Below are positions 25,905 to 36,495 of a DNA stretch of 64,000 nucleotides, piece by piece. A program made the position numbers and the translations under genes. Under the pieces are notes generated by a model. It worked only from the letters and a program-made list of their open reading frames with translations, was not told where the DNA came from and made no database searches. This DNA comes from Pseudomonadota bacterium (GTDB taxonomy: Bacteria > Pseudomonadota > Gammaproteobacteria > Burkholderiales > Burkholderiaceae). Within the stretch, counting starts at the first letter, position 1. Every line of letters starts with the position of its first letter. Location of the stretch: contig CAUJJP010000210.1 of the NCBI GenBank assembly GCA_963205525.1, positions 1 to 64,000 of the forward strand, written 5' to 3'.

Positions 25905-27829
25905 TCAGCCCAGATCCGTGGATTGGCGGCCTTGCTGGGCGAGCACCTGCAGCGCGTGCTCGTAGCCGATCTGCACGATGCGGTCGAAGCGCTTCCACTG
26001 CAGCAGGCCGACACGTTCCAGCGGCGGGTGGAAGTACAGGTCCACCATGGACCGCGCCTGGCGGCCGCGCGCCATGCTGTTGAGCACCATCACCGTCATC
26101 AGATAGGCGGGCAGCGAGGGCAGCCGGTAGCGGCGCCGACGCAGCGGGCGCAGCCAGTCGAGGAACAGGTCCCAGCCGCTGGGCATCTCGGCGAGGTTCA
26201 CGCGCAGCGGCTGGCGCACGTCGAGGTCGACCGCGATCACGCGGCCGACGCCGCGCTGGCGCCGCATCACGTCGACCGGGAAGTTGTTGAAGCTGCCGCC
26301 GTCGCAGTGCAGGTCGCCGTCGATCAGCACCGGCGGGAGGGCACCAGGGATGGCGGTGCTGGCGCGCAGCAGGCGCGCCAGCGGACCGCGCCGCAGCACC
26401 TGCTCGCGCGCCTGGCTGTAGTTGGTGGCGACGCCGAAGAAGCCCTTCCACAAGTCCTCGGCGTCGGCGTCGAAGCCGCACATCTCGCGCACCCCAGAAT
26501 CGATCACGCGCTGCAGGCGTCGGCCGCGCAGCACCGACAGCCAGGGCCAGGGGCTGTAGTCGCCGGTCGGGCCGGACTCGAAGGCGCGCCGCATCAGCGC
26601 CAGCACCTGTTCGCCGTCGCGGTCGGCGGCGACGCCGGTAGCCATCACCGCGCCTATGCTGGTGCCACCGGCGAAGTCGACTTCGATGCCCTGCTCGTGC
26701 AGCGCGCGCAACACCCCCAGGTGGGCCAGCCCGCGTGCGCCGCCGCCCGCCAGCACGAGCGCAACCGCGCTGCGGTTGAGAAAGCGCGCCAGCCGGGCGA
26801 GGTCGCCGGCATGACCGCGGCGTAGGTGCAGGTGGCCGACGAGCGGCCGGCGGTCCAGCCAGGCGCGGGTACCGCGCGGCATGTCGGTGCCGGCCGGGTG
26901 CAGCAGCAGCAGGATCTCGGCCGCGTCGCTGCCGGCCTGGCGCGCCGCCAGGTGCTGCAACTCGGTCTCGTGCAGGGCCGGCGGCTGGCTGGCGTCGGCC
27001 AGCAGCAGCAGTTCGTCGGCGTCGCGGCAGCAGCAGGCGGTCCAGACCGTGGGCTCCTCGTCGGCCACCAGGAGCACGAACTCGGCGCGCGACTCGATGC
27101 GGTCCAGCAGCAGGGTCAATCGCCGCTCCTCCGCGTTCGCCGACAGCGGGCCCAGGTCGGCATCGGCGTCGGCATCGGAGCCGTTGCCGTTGCCGTAGGC
27201 GCGTGCCGCATCCATGACCTCGACGCGGCCGAACGCCGCCAGCGCCTGTGCCAGGTCCTGCGCCAGGGCGTGCACCGGCAGGCCGTTCGAGATCGGGATC
27301 AAGGCCACCGTGCCCGGTCGCGGCACGGCATCGATCGTGCCGCCGCGCCCGGTGGGCAGGGCCTGGCGGCGCCCGCCGCGCCAGATCTGCGCCAGCTGGC
27401 GGGTGAGCGCCATCGCCAGCCCGGCGTGGCTGGCGAGCAGCTCGCTGAAGTCGCGCCGGTCCAGCCGCGCGAGCAGCGAATCGCGCACCGCGCAGACGCT
27501 GGCGTTGCGCAACTCACCGGTGATCAGGGCCAGCTCGCCCACGATCTGGCCGCGGCTGATCTCGCCCACCGTGCGCTGGCCGCCGGGCGCGGTCTCGTCG
27601 CGCACGGTGGCGCGCATGCGTCCGCTGACCAGCAGGTACAGCGCGTCGCCCGGTTCGCCCTGGCGCATCAGCAGACGGCCGCCTGCGATCTCTATCCACG
27701 TCATCGCCTGCTGCAGCCGCTCCAGCACCGCCGCTTCGACGCTGCCGAAGTTCTCCTGCAGCAGGCGCGACAGCAGCTCGTCGTGGTAAGGCTGCTGTCC
27801 GACCGGCACCCCGGGCTGCTGCGCGCTGC

Positions 27830-27833
<4 letters not shown>
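25905..27833 (-). CDS. Cyclic-nucleotide-domain patatin-like phospholipase
   Basis: A 642-residue NTE-like protein. An N-terminal cNMP-binding domain (about 30-145) contains GEPGDALYLLVSGRM and GEISRGQIVGELALITGE. A linker has an Asp/Gly-rich simple repeat (GNGNGSDADADAD). The patatin domain (about 360-520) has the oxyanion GGGARGLAHLG, nucleophile Ser in GGTSIGA (about 388), and DGG dyad Asp (about 509). The enzyme should deacylate phospholipids or lysophospholipids at a membrane. The start is TTG at 27833, overlapping the enoyl-CoA hydratase stop (TTGA); no ATG gives a better N-terminus. Confidence 0.88.
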
Positions 27834-28606
<773 letters not shown>

Positions 28607-28631
28607 CGCTGCCTCGCTCGCTGCTGCAGAC

Positions 28632-30278
28632 TCATTCGATCGCCGACGCGCTGGCGGCGCGCTGGCGCAACTGGAACTTCTGGATCTTGCCGGTGCTGGT
28701 CTTGGGGATGGGTTCGAAGCGGATCTCCCTGGGCACCTTGTAGGAGGCCAGCAGGCTGCGGCAGTGGGCGATCAGCTCGGCGGCGGTGACGCTGCGCTCG
28801 GGCTTGGTCTCGACGTAGGCGAGCGGCGTCTCGCCCCACTTGGGGTCCGGCCTGGCGACCACCGCACAGGCCAGCACCGCGGGGTGGCGGTACAGCGCAT
28901 CCTCGACCTCGATCGAGCTGATGTTCTCGCCGCCGCTGATGATGACGTCCTTGCTGCGGTCCTTGATCTTCAGGTAGCGGTCGGGCTCGATCACCGCCAG
29001 GTCGCCGGTGTGGAACCAGCCGCCGGCAAAGGCCTGCTCGGTGGCCGCGGGGTTCTTCAGGTAGCCCTTCATGACGATGTTGCCGCGGAACATGATCTCG
29101 CCCATGGTCTGGCCGTCGGCGGGCACCTCCTGCAGGGTCTGCGGGTCGAGCACCGTCATGCCTTCTTGCAGCGCGTAGCGCACGCCCTGGCGGCCGTTGA
29201 GCCGGGTCTGCTCGGACAGGTCGGCGCTGCCCCAGCCCGGGCGCTTGACTGCCACCGACGCCGGCCCGTAGACCTCGGTCAGGCCGTAGACGTGGGTGAT
29301 GTCGAAGCCGAGCTGCGCCATGCCCTCGATCATGGACGCCGGCGGCGCCGCACCGGCCACCATGCCGCGCACCGGGTGGTCTATGCCCGCGCGCCACTCG
29401 GCGGGGGCGTTGATCAGCAGGTTGTGCACGATGGGCGCGGCGCAGTAGTGGTCGGCGCCGTGCTCGCGCATCGCGTCCAGCATGGCCTTGGCCTCCACCC
29501 GGCGCAGGCAGATGTGGGTGCCGCCGAGCAAGGCGATCGTCCACGGGAAGCACCAGCCGTTGCAGTGGAACATCGGCAGCGTCCACAGGTACTTGGGGAA
29601 GTGCGGCATGGTCCAGGTCGCCGCGTTGCACACCGCGTTCAGGTAGGCGCCGCGGTGGTGGGTGACCACGCCCTTGGGGTCGCCGGTGGTGCCGCTGGTG
29701 TAGCTGACGGCGATCGCGTCCCACTCGTCGGCCGGACCGGGCAGCTGCGCCAGCGGCGCGTGCGCGGCGAGCAAGTCCTCGTACTCGTGCTCGCCGATGC
29801 GATCGCCGGCACCCGAGTACTCGCTGTCGCAGACGTCGATCACGGTGATCGCCGCGCCGTGCTGCTCGCGCAGCCGCGCCACCGCGTCGGCCATCAGGGG
29901 CGAGAACTCGCGGTCGGTGATCAGCACCCTGGCCTCGCAGTGCTTCATCTGCCAGGCCAGCAGGGGCGCGTCCAGCCGCGTGTTCAGGGTGTTGAGCACC
30001 GCACCCAGCGCCGGCACCGCGTAGTGCGCCTCCACCATCTCCGGCGTGTTGCCCAGCATGGTGCTGACGGCGTCTCCTCGGCCCACGCCCAAGGCCTGCA
30101 GCGCCGCCGCCAGCCGCGCCGAGCGCTCGCGCAGGCGCGCCCAGTCGTAGCGGCGTGCGCCATGGATCAGCGCCGGCAGATCGGCGTAGACCTCGGCGGC
30201 GCGTTCGACGAAACTGACCGGCGACAAGGCCACGTGGTTCGCCGGCCGGCGCGGCAGGTCCTGGTCAAAGATGCTCAT
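28632..30278 (-). CDS. Acyl-CoA synthetase (AMP-forming)
   Basis: A 548-residue ANL-superfamily ligase. Motifs: YTSGTTGDPKGV (ATP loop), GLTEVYGPA (A5), GWFHTGDLAVI (A7), KDRSKDVIISGGENISS (A8, hinge) and the catalytic Lys in PKTSTGKIQKF. Sequence style matches the medium-chain/dicarboxylate-type acyl-CoA ligases of betaproteobacteria such as those acting on fatty acids or methylmercaptopropionate. Exact substrate cannot be read. First gene of a three-gene unit with the ECHDC3-like and patatin genes. Confidence 0.9.
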   Translation of the reverse strand: MSIFDQDLPRRPANHVALSPVSFVERAAEVYADLPALIHGARRYDWARLRERSARLAAALQALGVGRGDAVSTMLGNTPEMVEAHYAVPALGAVLNTLNTRLDAPLLAWQMKHCEARVLITDREFSPLMADAVARLREQHGAAITVIDVCDSEYSGAGDRIGEHEYEDLLAAHAPLAQLPGPADEWDAIAVSYTSGTTGDPKGVVTHHRGAYLNAVCNAATWTMPHFPKYLWTLPMFHCNGWCFPWTIALLGGTHICLRRVEAKAMLDAMREHGADHYCAAPIVHNLLINAPAEWRAGIDHPVRGMVAGAAPPASMIEGMAQLGFDITHVYGLTEVYGPASVAVKRPGWGSADLSEQTRLNGRQGVRYALQEGMTVLDPQTLQEVPADGQTMGEIMFRGNIVMKGYLKNPAATEQAFAGGWFHTGDLAVIEPDRYLKIKDRSKDVIISGGENISSIEVEDALYRHPAVLACAVVARPDPKWGETPLAYVETKPERSVTAAELIAHCRSLLASYKVPREIRFEPIPKTSTGKIQKFQLRQRAASASAIE

Positions 30279-30362
30279 ACCGGCATGGTAGCCACTCCGC
30301 CAGGCGGGAGCCAGGTGCCGCGCCAGCGCAGCGCGGCACGGCGCGTGCGGCGCCGGTGGTGT

Positions 30363-31910
30363 TCAGGCGGTCTTGAAGCTGGCCATCGCGGCGCTGAGCT
30401 GGTGCGCCTGCTTGCTCAGGCTCTCGGCGGCGGCGGCGCTCTGCTCCACCAGGGCGGCGTTCTGCTGCGTGCTGCGATCCAGCCCGCTCACCGCCTCGCC
30501 GATCTGGCCCAGGCCCTTGCTCTGCTCGGCGCTGGCGGCGCTGATCTCGTTGATCAGGTCGGCCACCCGGCGCACCTGCTGCACCACCTCGCCCATGCTC
30601 TGCCCGGCCTCGCCGGCCAGGGCGTTGCCGGCCTCGACCTGCTCGATGCTGCCCGAGATCAGCGTCTTGATCTCGCGCGCGGCCTCGGCGCTGCGCTGCG
30701 CCAGGCTTCGCACCTCGCCGGCCACGACCGCGAAGCCGCGCCCCTGCTCGCCGGCACGCGCCGCCTCCACCGCCGCGTTGAGCGCCAGGATGTTGGTCTG
30801 GAAGGCGATCCCGTCGATGGTGCCGATGATGTCGCCGATGCGCCGCGCGCTGCCCGTGATCTGGCCCATGGTGGCGACCATGCGCTCCATGACCTGGCCG
30901 CCGCTCTCCGCCGCGCGCGCCGCGCCGTCGGAGATCTGCACCGCCTGGCGCGCGGTGTCGGCGTTGTGGCGCACGGTGGCGCCGAGCTCCTCGGTCGCGG
31001 CCGAGGTCTGCTCCAGGTTGCTCGCCTGCTCCTCGGTGCGCCGGCTCAGGTCGGCGTTGCCCTGCGCAATCTGGCTGCTGGCGATGGCCACGCTCTGCGC
31101 GTTCTCGCGCGCCGCCGTCACCACGCTGCCCAGCTCCGTGGCCATGCGCTGCAGCGCCGCCAGCAGCTGGCCGGTCTCGTCGCGCCGGCTGGTGTCGAGC
31201 TGCAGGCGCAGGTCACCGGCGGCCACGCTCTCGGTGGCGCTCATCGCCGTGCGCAGCGGCTGCACCACCGAGCGCGTGATGGCCCAGGCCAGCAAGGCAC
31301 CGGCGGCCAGCGCCAGGACGGCAGCGATCAACATCGCCGCGCCGGCAAAGGCGAGATCGGCCTCGAGCTGCTTGACCTCATCCTGGGTCAGCCGGTCCTG
31401 GAACTCGAAGAAGGGGTCGAGCGCGGCCTGGAAGGCCTCCAGCCTGGGCTTGGCCTCCTCCAGCAGGAGCTTGGCGGCCCCCGCCGCATCGCCTTTGGCG
31501 GCGAGCTCCGCGACCTGGTCTATGGTCTGCGCATAGGGCGCGCGCGCGGCCTGCACGGCGGCCAGCAGCTGGCGGCCCTGGGGGTGCTGGACCGTGGCCT
31601 GCAGCTTCTCGAACAGCTCGCCATTGGCCGTCCGGGCGCTGCGGAAGGCCGCGATCTGGGCGCTGCGCGAGCCCTCGTCGGGCGCCAGGATGGCGTTGCG
31701 CGCGCTCAGCGCGATGCGGTCGATGTTGCTGCGCGTCTGGGTCAGGATCTGGTTCTTCGCCATCCGGTCGCCGACCAGCAGCTTGAGCTCCTGGCCGATG
31801 CTGTCCAGCTGCACGCGCGCGAAGACGGCGATCGCGATGCTGAAGGCGATCGTGCTCAGGAAGCCCAGCGCCAGGCGCGGGCCGATGCGAAGACGGGTCA
31901 GGATGTTCAT
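30363..31910 (-). CDS. Methyl-accepting chemotaxis protein
   Basis: A 515-residue transmembrane chemoreceptor. A first membrane helix (about 10-31), a four-helix-bundle periplasmic sensor (about 35-185) and a second helix (about 190-212) precede a HAMP domain. The cytoplasmic signalling hairpin contains [20 protein letters not shown]. There is no C-terminal CheR-docking pentapeptide, as the end is FKTA. Start ATG 31910 begins [13 protein letters not shown], typical for the MCP class with a Tar-like bundle. A sigma-28-type promoter lies upstream. Ligand unknown. Confidence 0.93.
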   Translation of the reverse strand: MNILTRLRIGPRLALGFLSTIAFSIAIAVFARVQLDSIGQELKLLVGDRMAKNQILTQTRSNIDRIALSARNAILAPDEGSRSAQIAAFRSARTANGELFEKLQATVQHPQGRQLLAAVQAARAPYAQTIDQVAELAAKGDAAGAAKLLLEEAKPRLEAFQAALDPFFEFQDRLTQDEVKQLEADLAFAGAAMLIAAVLALAAGALLAWAITRSVVQPLRTAMSATESVAAGDLRLQLDTSRRDETGQLLAALQRMATELGSVVTAARENAQSVAIASSQIAQGNADLSRRTEEQASNLEQTSAATEELGATVRHNADTARQAVQISDGAARAAESGGQVMERMVATMGQITGSARRIGDIIGTIDGIAFQTNILALNAAVEAARAGEQGRGFAVVAGEVRSLAQRSAEAAREIKTLISGSIEQVEAGNALAGEAGQSMGEVVQQVRRVADLINEISAASAEQSKGLGQIGEAVSGLDRSTQQNAALVEQSAAAAESLSKQAHQLSAAMASFKTA

Positions 31911-32231
31911 GCGGGGATCCCTGGGAGTTACTGCAGATTCCGGGTCGCCGCGCCAGCCATCGGACGCGCGCCACGCCGGTTCCCTGCCTAGGCTATCGGC
32001 GGCCGCGGCCCGAAGTTGAACGCCAACTGCGGTGCAGCAGGTCGGCGGGGGAATCGGGTTGCGCGCCCATGCGCCGGCACCAGGCGCGCACCGTGTCCGG
32101 TCTGCAGGCCGCAATTCGTCCGTTCCTGCACCGGTCTGCACGAGTCATCAGCCGCGCCCTCCTCTATGCAAACCACACCTGCGGCGCCAGACTGAGGCAC
32201 GCCCGACCAGAAGGCCCGACCGGGAGGCCCG
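31911..32231. other. Divergent intergenic region, chemoreceptor / Ser-Thr kinase
   Basis: 321 bp between the divergent start codons. Besides the sigma-28-type promoter at 31993-32019 I see no convincing sigma-70 promoter for the kinase. The stretch TGCACGAGTCATC near 32133 resembles TGCACGACGATCG near 35878, upstream of a secreted-protein gene; the likeness is weak. Confidence 0.4.
31993..32019 (-). promoter_or_regulatory. Sigma-28 (FliA)-type promoter of the chemoreceptor gene
   Basis: On the minus strand, TCAACTTC (32019-32012), an 11-base spacer, and GCCGATAG (32000-31993). The flagellar consensus is TAAAGTTT-N11-GCCGATAA; the -10 matches in seven of eight bases. It lies about 82 bases before the start codon. 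Confidence 0.65.
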
Positions 32232-34817
32232 ATGCCCTTGTCCGCAAGCGAGATCGCCGCCCTCAGCCGCCTGCTCGACGAAGCGCAGGAGCTTCCCGTC
32301 GGCGGCCTGCAAGCCTGGCTGGACGCGCTGCCTTCGGCGCAGCAGCCGCTGGTGGCGCATCTGCGGCGCGCGCTCGGGTTGACGACGGCGGGACGGATGC
32401 CCAGCCGCCTGCCCCATCTGGTCGAGGCGCAGCTCCCCGACGCACAGGCCGGCGAGCGCATCGGCCCCTACCGGCTGCAGCGCGAGATCGGTCGCGGCGG
32501 CATGGGCGCAGTCTGGCTGGCGCAGCGCGCCGACGGCCTGTACGAGCGCGAGGTGGCGATCAAGCTGCCGCGCCTGACCCACGGGCCCGAGCTGGCCGAG
32601 CGCATGGCGCAGGAGCGACGCATCGGCGCCCAGCTCGAGCACCCGCACATCGCGCGCCTGTACGACGCCGGCATCGCCGCCGACGGCCGGCCCTACCTGG
32701 TGCTGGAGCTGGTGCGCGGCCAGCCGCTGCTGGAGCACGCGCGCACGCTGGACCGGCCCGCCCGGCTGCAGCTCATGCTGCAGGCCTGCAGCGCGGTGGC
32801 ACACGCACACCGGCAGGCGGTGGTGCACCGCGACATCAAGCCCTCCAACCTGATGGTCGACCGCCAGGGCCAGCTCAAGCTGTTGGACTTCGGCATCGCA
32901 CGCCTGCTCGATCAGGACGGACAGGCGGGTGCGAGCGGCGACGGGCGACCGACCCATACCCCGGGCTACGCGGCGCCGGAGCAGCTGCGCCAGCTGCCCG
33001 CCACCACCGCCTGCGACATCTACGCGCTCGGCGTGGTATGTCACGAACTTCTGAGCGGCCAGCGCACGCCGGACGAGGCCAGCCTGGCGGCGCTGGGCCG
33101 CGACGCCGCCGCCATCGTGCGCCGTGCCACCCAGCCGCGCCCGCAGGACCGCTACCCGACCGTCGAGCACCTGGCCGAGGACCTGCGCTGCCTGCTCGCG
33201 CAGCGTCCGCCGGTCAGCGACCCCGGACCCTGGACGCACCGGCTCGCGCTGACGCTGCGGCGCAGGCGCTGGAGCGCGGGCGTTGGCGCCCTGGCGACCC
33301 TGGCGCTGGTGGCCGGCGGCGTCCTGTGGTGGCAGCAGCAGCTCGCCCTGCGCCGGGAGACGCAGCGCAGCCTGCAGGCGCGCGAGTACGTGTCGGACGT
33401 GCTGGAGGCGATCGAGCCCATGGAGGGGCAGGAGCCCGGCACCGTCACCGGCCGCCAGATCCTGGACTCGGCACGGCAGTCGGCGCGCAACGCGTTCGCG
33501 CAGCAGCCGGTGCTGCACGGCCAGATCCTGGTCAGCCTGGGCATCATGTTCCGCCGCTTCGCCGCCCACGAGCAGACCCTGGCCGTGCTGCGCGAAGGCG
33601 AGGCCCTGCTTGCCGCCCACACCGCGGCCGACGACCCCGAGCTGGCGCGCGCGCGCGGCCAGCTCGCGCACGAGCGCATGCAGCAGGGTGACCCCGACCA
33701 CGCCGGCATCGCGCGCCAGGCGCAGGCCGCGATCGACGCCTGCCGCGGCGACGCGCGCCGCTGTGCGCGTGCCGAGCTGTATGCGCGCCAGGCCTTGCGC
33801 AGCCTGGCGCAGCAGGGTGGCGACATCGGTGCGGCGATCGCCCAGTCCGAGGCCGCGGTCGGCGCCGCCGAGCGCGCTTTCGGTACGCGCCATTTCGAGG
33901 TCTTGATCGAGAAGCTGCAGCTCGCGATCACCTACCGCAACGGCGGCCGCCTGGCACCGGCGATGCAGGTCCTGGACGCGATCCGCGAGCCTGCCGCTGC
34001 CGCCAGCCTGCACAGCGGCGACCGCGTCCAGTTCCAGCTCTGGGACGCCGTGCTGCTGGCCGATTCCGGCCGCCACCTGCAAGCCATCGCCGCCCTGGAC
34101 CGAATGCTGCAGAACCTGGCCACGCCGCCGATGAAGCCGACCCTGCTGCGCATGCGCGCGCGCTCGCGCCACCAGCTCGGACAGTGGGCGGCGGCGCTGG
34201 AGGACGCCCGCCAGGCGTTGCTGGCCGGCCCAGGCCGCCCCGCGGAGCTCGCCTTCTCGCGCCAGGCCCAGGCACACGCGCTCGCGCGCAGCGGCAGCGC
34301 GCACGCCGCCCTGGCCGAGCTGCAGGCGGTGGACGCGGACCTGCAGGCCATGGGCATGGCGCAGACCAGTGTCGAGAGGCTGCGCGCCGGCCGGCTGCTT
34401 GCCGAAGCCATGCTGCTGGCCGGCGACGATGGCGCTGCGGCAGCGCAGCTCGAGCGCATGCGCGCACTGCACCAGGCGCCCGCCGCCGCGCCGCGATCGG
34501 GGTCGGCGGCGCCGGTCGCGGCGCTGGACTACGCCCAGTTGCTGCAGCTGCAGGCCACGCTGGCGCGGCGCCGCGGCGACCTTGCAGCCGCCACCGCCTT
34601 GCTCAAGCAGGCGAGCCCCTGGCTGGCGGAACTGCCGTCGACCCACCCCTGGCGGCGCCGGCAGGCGGTGGAGCTGGCCCTGGCCAACGACGACCCACAG
34701 GCCCTGCGGCAAGCCGTCCAGGCCTGGATCGCGGAGCTGCCGGCCGACTCCGGCCTGCGCAGCACGCTGCAAACCCTGCCGGACGACCCGCAAGGCAGGC
34801 GATTCACCGTGCTCTGA
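32232..34817 (+). CDS. Transmembrane Ser/Thr protein kinase with TPR-like sensor
   Basis: An 861-residue PknB-type kinase. An N-terminal helical lead (1-~75) precedes the kinase domain (about 78-340): GRGGMGAVW loop at 87, Lys111, HRDIKPSN with Asp201, DFG at 219, and APEQL. A membrane helix spans about 349-367. The remaining ~490 residues form alpha-helical TPR-like repeats, likely periplasmic. It heads a unit with a small secreted protein 20 bp downstream. A convergent ECF sigma gene follows. Kinase-ECF pairs of the TIGR02999/ECF43 type, where the kinase phosphorylates and activates the sigma factor, are known from Xanthomonas and Vibrio. Confidence 0.9.
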   Translation: MPLSASEIAALSRLLDEAQELPVGGLQAWLDALPSAQQPLVAHLRRALGLTTAGRMPSRLPHLVEAQLPDAQAGERIGPYRLQREIGRGGMGAVWLAQRADGLYEREVAIKLPRLTHGPELAERMAQERRIGAQLEHPHIARLYDAGIAADGRPYLVLELVRGQPLLEHARTLDRPARLQLMLQACSAVAHAHRQAVVHRDIKPSNLMVDRQGQLKLLDFGIARLLDQDGQAGASGDGRPTHTPGYAAPEQLRQLPATTACDIYALGVVCHELLSGQRTPDEASLAALGRDAAAIVRRATQPRPQDRYPTVEHLAEDLRCLLAQRPPVSDPGPWTHRLALTLRRRRWSAGVGALATLALVAGGVLWWQQQLALRRETQRSLQAREYVSDVLEAIEPMEGQEPGTVTGRQILDSARQSARNAFAQQPVLHGQILVSLGIMFRRFAAHEQTLAVLREGEALLAAHTAADDPELARARGQLAHERMQQGDPDHAGIARQAQAAIDACRGDARRCARAELYARQALRSLAQQGGDIGAAIAQSEAAVGAAERAFGTRHFEVLIEKLQLAITYRNGGRLAPAMQVLDAIREPAAAASLHSGDRVQFQLWDAVLLADSGRHLQAIAALDRMLQNLATPPMKPTLLRMRARSRHQLGQWAAALEDARQALLAGPGRPAELAFSRQAQAHALARSGSAHAALAELQAVDADLQAMGMAQTSVERLRAGRLLAEAMLLAGDDGAAAAQLERMRALHQAPAAAPRSGSAAPVAALDYAQLLQLQATLARRRGDLAAATALLKQASPWLAELPSTHPWRRRQAVELALANDDPQALRQAVQAWIAELPADSGLRSTLQTLPDDPQGRRFTVL

Positions 34818-34837
34818 CCGTGCAAAGGACATCGCTC

Positions 34838-35242
34838 ATGAACGTCTTCTCATCGCACCCTGCGCGCCTGTGGCTCGCCAGCGCCGGCCTGCTGCTGGCC
34901 ATGTCCGCTGCGGCACAACCGAACCTGGCCGCGCCCGGCATGCCGCGCGTGCCCGCCACACCCGCACTGCCTCAGCCGCCGCAGTTCGACCTGCGGCAGC
35001 TCATCGATCTGCTGCAAAACCTGGAAGGCAAGCCGCTGCCGTTCGAGATCGAGATCAGGCTGCGGCTGCGCTGCGCCGGCGCGCTGTGCCGGGAGGTCCA
35101 GATCCCGAATACCCTGGGCGTCGACCCGAACCGCTGGGAAGACCCGGTCTGCGCGCGCAGGCGCCAGGCTTGCGCGAGGCTGGGGGACGGCAACGATGCC
35201 GCCCAGCGCTGCTTGGAGGCGCTGCCGCCACCCTGCCGTTGA
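34838..35242 (+). CDS. Small secreted cysteine-patterned protein, copy 1
   Basis: A 134-residue protein with a signal peptide (about 1-24, ending MSAAAQ). The mature part is proline-rich, then carries six cysteines: C-x4-C followed by VQIP, then C-x6-C and two more. The same layout (PF.I/L..L..C-x4-C..VQIP...DPN...C-x6-C) appears in the protein at 35964, so they are paralogues. No known domain recognised. It lies 20 bp after the kinase gene with AAAGGA upstream, so it should be co-expressed with it. A periplasmic ligand or partner of the kinase sensor region is possible. Confidence 0.8.
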   Translation: MNVFSSHPARLWLASAGLLLAMSAAAQPNLAAPGMPRVPATPALPQPPQFDLRQLIDLLQNLEGKPLPFEIEIRLRLRCAGALCREVQIPNTLGVDPNRWEDPVCARRRQACARLGDGNDAAQRCLEALPPPCR

Positions 35243-35258
35243 CACCGCAGGTCCGTGC

Positions 35259-35825
35259 TCAACCCGGCAGCAAGGCGGCCAGCAGCCTGGCGGCCTTGGC
35301 CAGGTCGCGGCGCACGGTGCGCTCGTCGACACCCAGGGTCTCGGCGATCAAGGCCTCGGCGTAGCCGCCGAAAAAGCGCATCTGGACGGCAGCGGCGAGC
35401 CGCGGCTCGGCCTCGGCCAGGCGCTGCAGCGCGTCGTGCAGCTCGAGCACGTCCTGCCCCTCGTCGGCGGCCAGCCGATCGCCCAGCTCGGTGTCCAGGG
35501 GCAGATGGGGCGCGTCGCCACCGCGGCGCTGGGCCCGGCGCTCGCGCAGCAGGTCGACGATCACCGAGCGCATGACGCGCGACGCGTAGTCGAAGAAGGC
35601 GCGCCGGTGCTCGGCGCGCAGGCTGGCGCTGCGCTGGATGCGCTCGAAGGTCTCGTGCACCAGCGAGGTGGTCTCCAGCAGGGTGGCGCGCCCGCCCTCG
35701 TGCAGCCGGGCGTGCGCCAGCCGCTTGAGCTCCGGGTAGGCGGTGGCGAACAACTCCTCGCGCGCCGATGCGTCGCCAGCGTTCAGCCGCGCGAACAGCG
35801 CGTCCAGGGCATCGGGAGCAGACAT
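35259..35825 (-). CDS. ECF sigma factor (TIGR02999/ECF43-like)
   Basis: A 188-residue sigma factor. Region 2 includes LLETTSLVHETFERI and FFDYASRVMRSVIVDLLRERRAQRRGG, and region 4 YAEALIAETLGVDERTVRRDLAKAARLL. The layout matches the sigma group that accompanies Ser/Thr kinases rather than an anti-sigma factor, and none is encoded nearby. In Vibrio and Xanthomonas members a Thr near the equivalent of TTSLVHE is phosphorylated to let the sigma bind RNA polymerase. I chose ATG 35825, as a longer start adds 20 unlike residues. It is convergent with the kinase unit (16 bp) and divergent from the second cysteine protein. Confidence 0.88.
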   Translation of the reverse strand: MSAPDALDALFARLNAGDASAREELFATAYPELKRLAHARLHEGGRATLLETTSLVHETFERIQRSASLRAEHRRAFFDYASRVMRSVIVDLLRERRAQRRGGDAPHLPLDTELGDRLAADEGQDVLELHDALQRLAEAEPRLAAAVQMRFFGGYAEALIAETLGVDERTVRRDLAKAARLLAALLPG

Positions 35826-35963
35826 CGCGCCGGGATCGTAGCGGCGTGGCGGCCGGCTGACCAGGCGTTGGCCGCTGCAGTGCACGACGATCGCCCGTGT
35901 GCTGTACTCGCCCGGCGTCGTGCGCGCGAGATGCCCGGCGCCTGCAAACGGAGGAAACCCAGC

Positions 35964-36377
35964 ATGCGCATGCGTTCACTGCAACACGCCACCGTCGCGC
36001 TGGCGCTGACGGCCGGCACGCTGGCCGGCGCCCAGACGCCAGCCGCGCCAGCCGCGCCACCGGCCCCGCCGGCGACGCAGACCGCGATCGGGGCACGGAC
36101 CCAGGATGCCGCACTCGAGCAGTTCTTCCAGCAGGTCGAAGTGCTCAGGCGCATGGGCATGCCGTTCAAGCTCAGCCTGCAGGCCGAGCTGATGTGCGGC
36201 CGCGGTCCCTGCGTGACGGTGCAGATTCCGAGCGAGGGCCGGCTGCCGATCGACCCCAACGCCCAGATCGACTTTCCGCGCCTGGGTTGCGAACGCAGGC
36301 TCGCACAGTGCAAGGCGCAGCGCTGCGCCGACCTGGGGGCTGAAGCCTGCGCCAAGGTCTGCCCGTCCTGCGACTGA
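35964..36377 (+). CDS. Small secreted cysteine-patterned protein, copy 2
   Basis: A 137-residue protein with a signal peptide (about 1-23, ALTAGTLAGAQ) and an Ala/Pro-rich lead, then eight cysteines: C-x4-C with VQIP, C-x6-C, and four more near the end. It is a paralogue of the protein at 34838 (see that entry for the shared pattern). GGAGG lies 9 bases before the ATG. It is divergent from the ECF sigma gene, so the 138-bp gap may hold a sigma-controlled promoter for both. Function unknown. Confidence 0.8.
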   Translation: MRMRSLQHATVALALTAGTLAGAQTPAAPAAPPAPPATQTAIGARTQDAALEQFFQQVEVLRRMGMPFKLSLQAELMCGRGPCVTVQIPSEGRLPIDPNAQIDFPRLGCERRLAQCKAQRCADLGAEACAKVCPSCD

Positions 36378-36495
36378 GGGCGCGCAGATCGCGCAGCCGG
36401 CCTGCAGCGCGCCCACCACGTTGCTGCGGATTGACGCGCGGCGGCCGAGGCCCGAGGCTTGTGGCCCCTGAACCCCTGTCGGCAAGGAGATCGCC

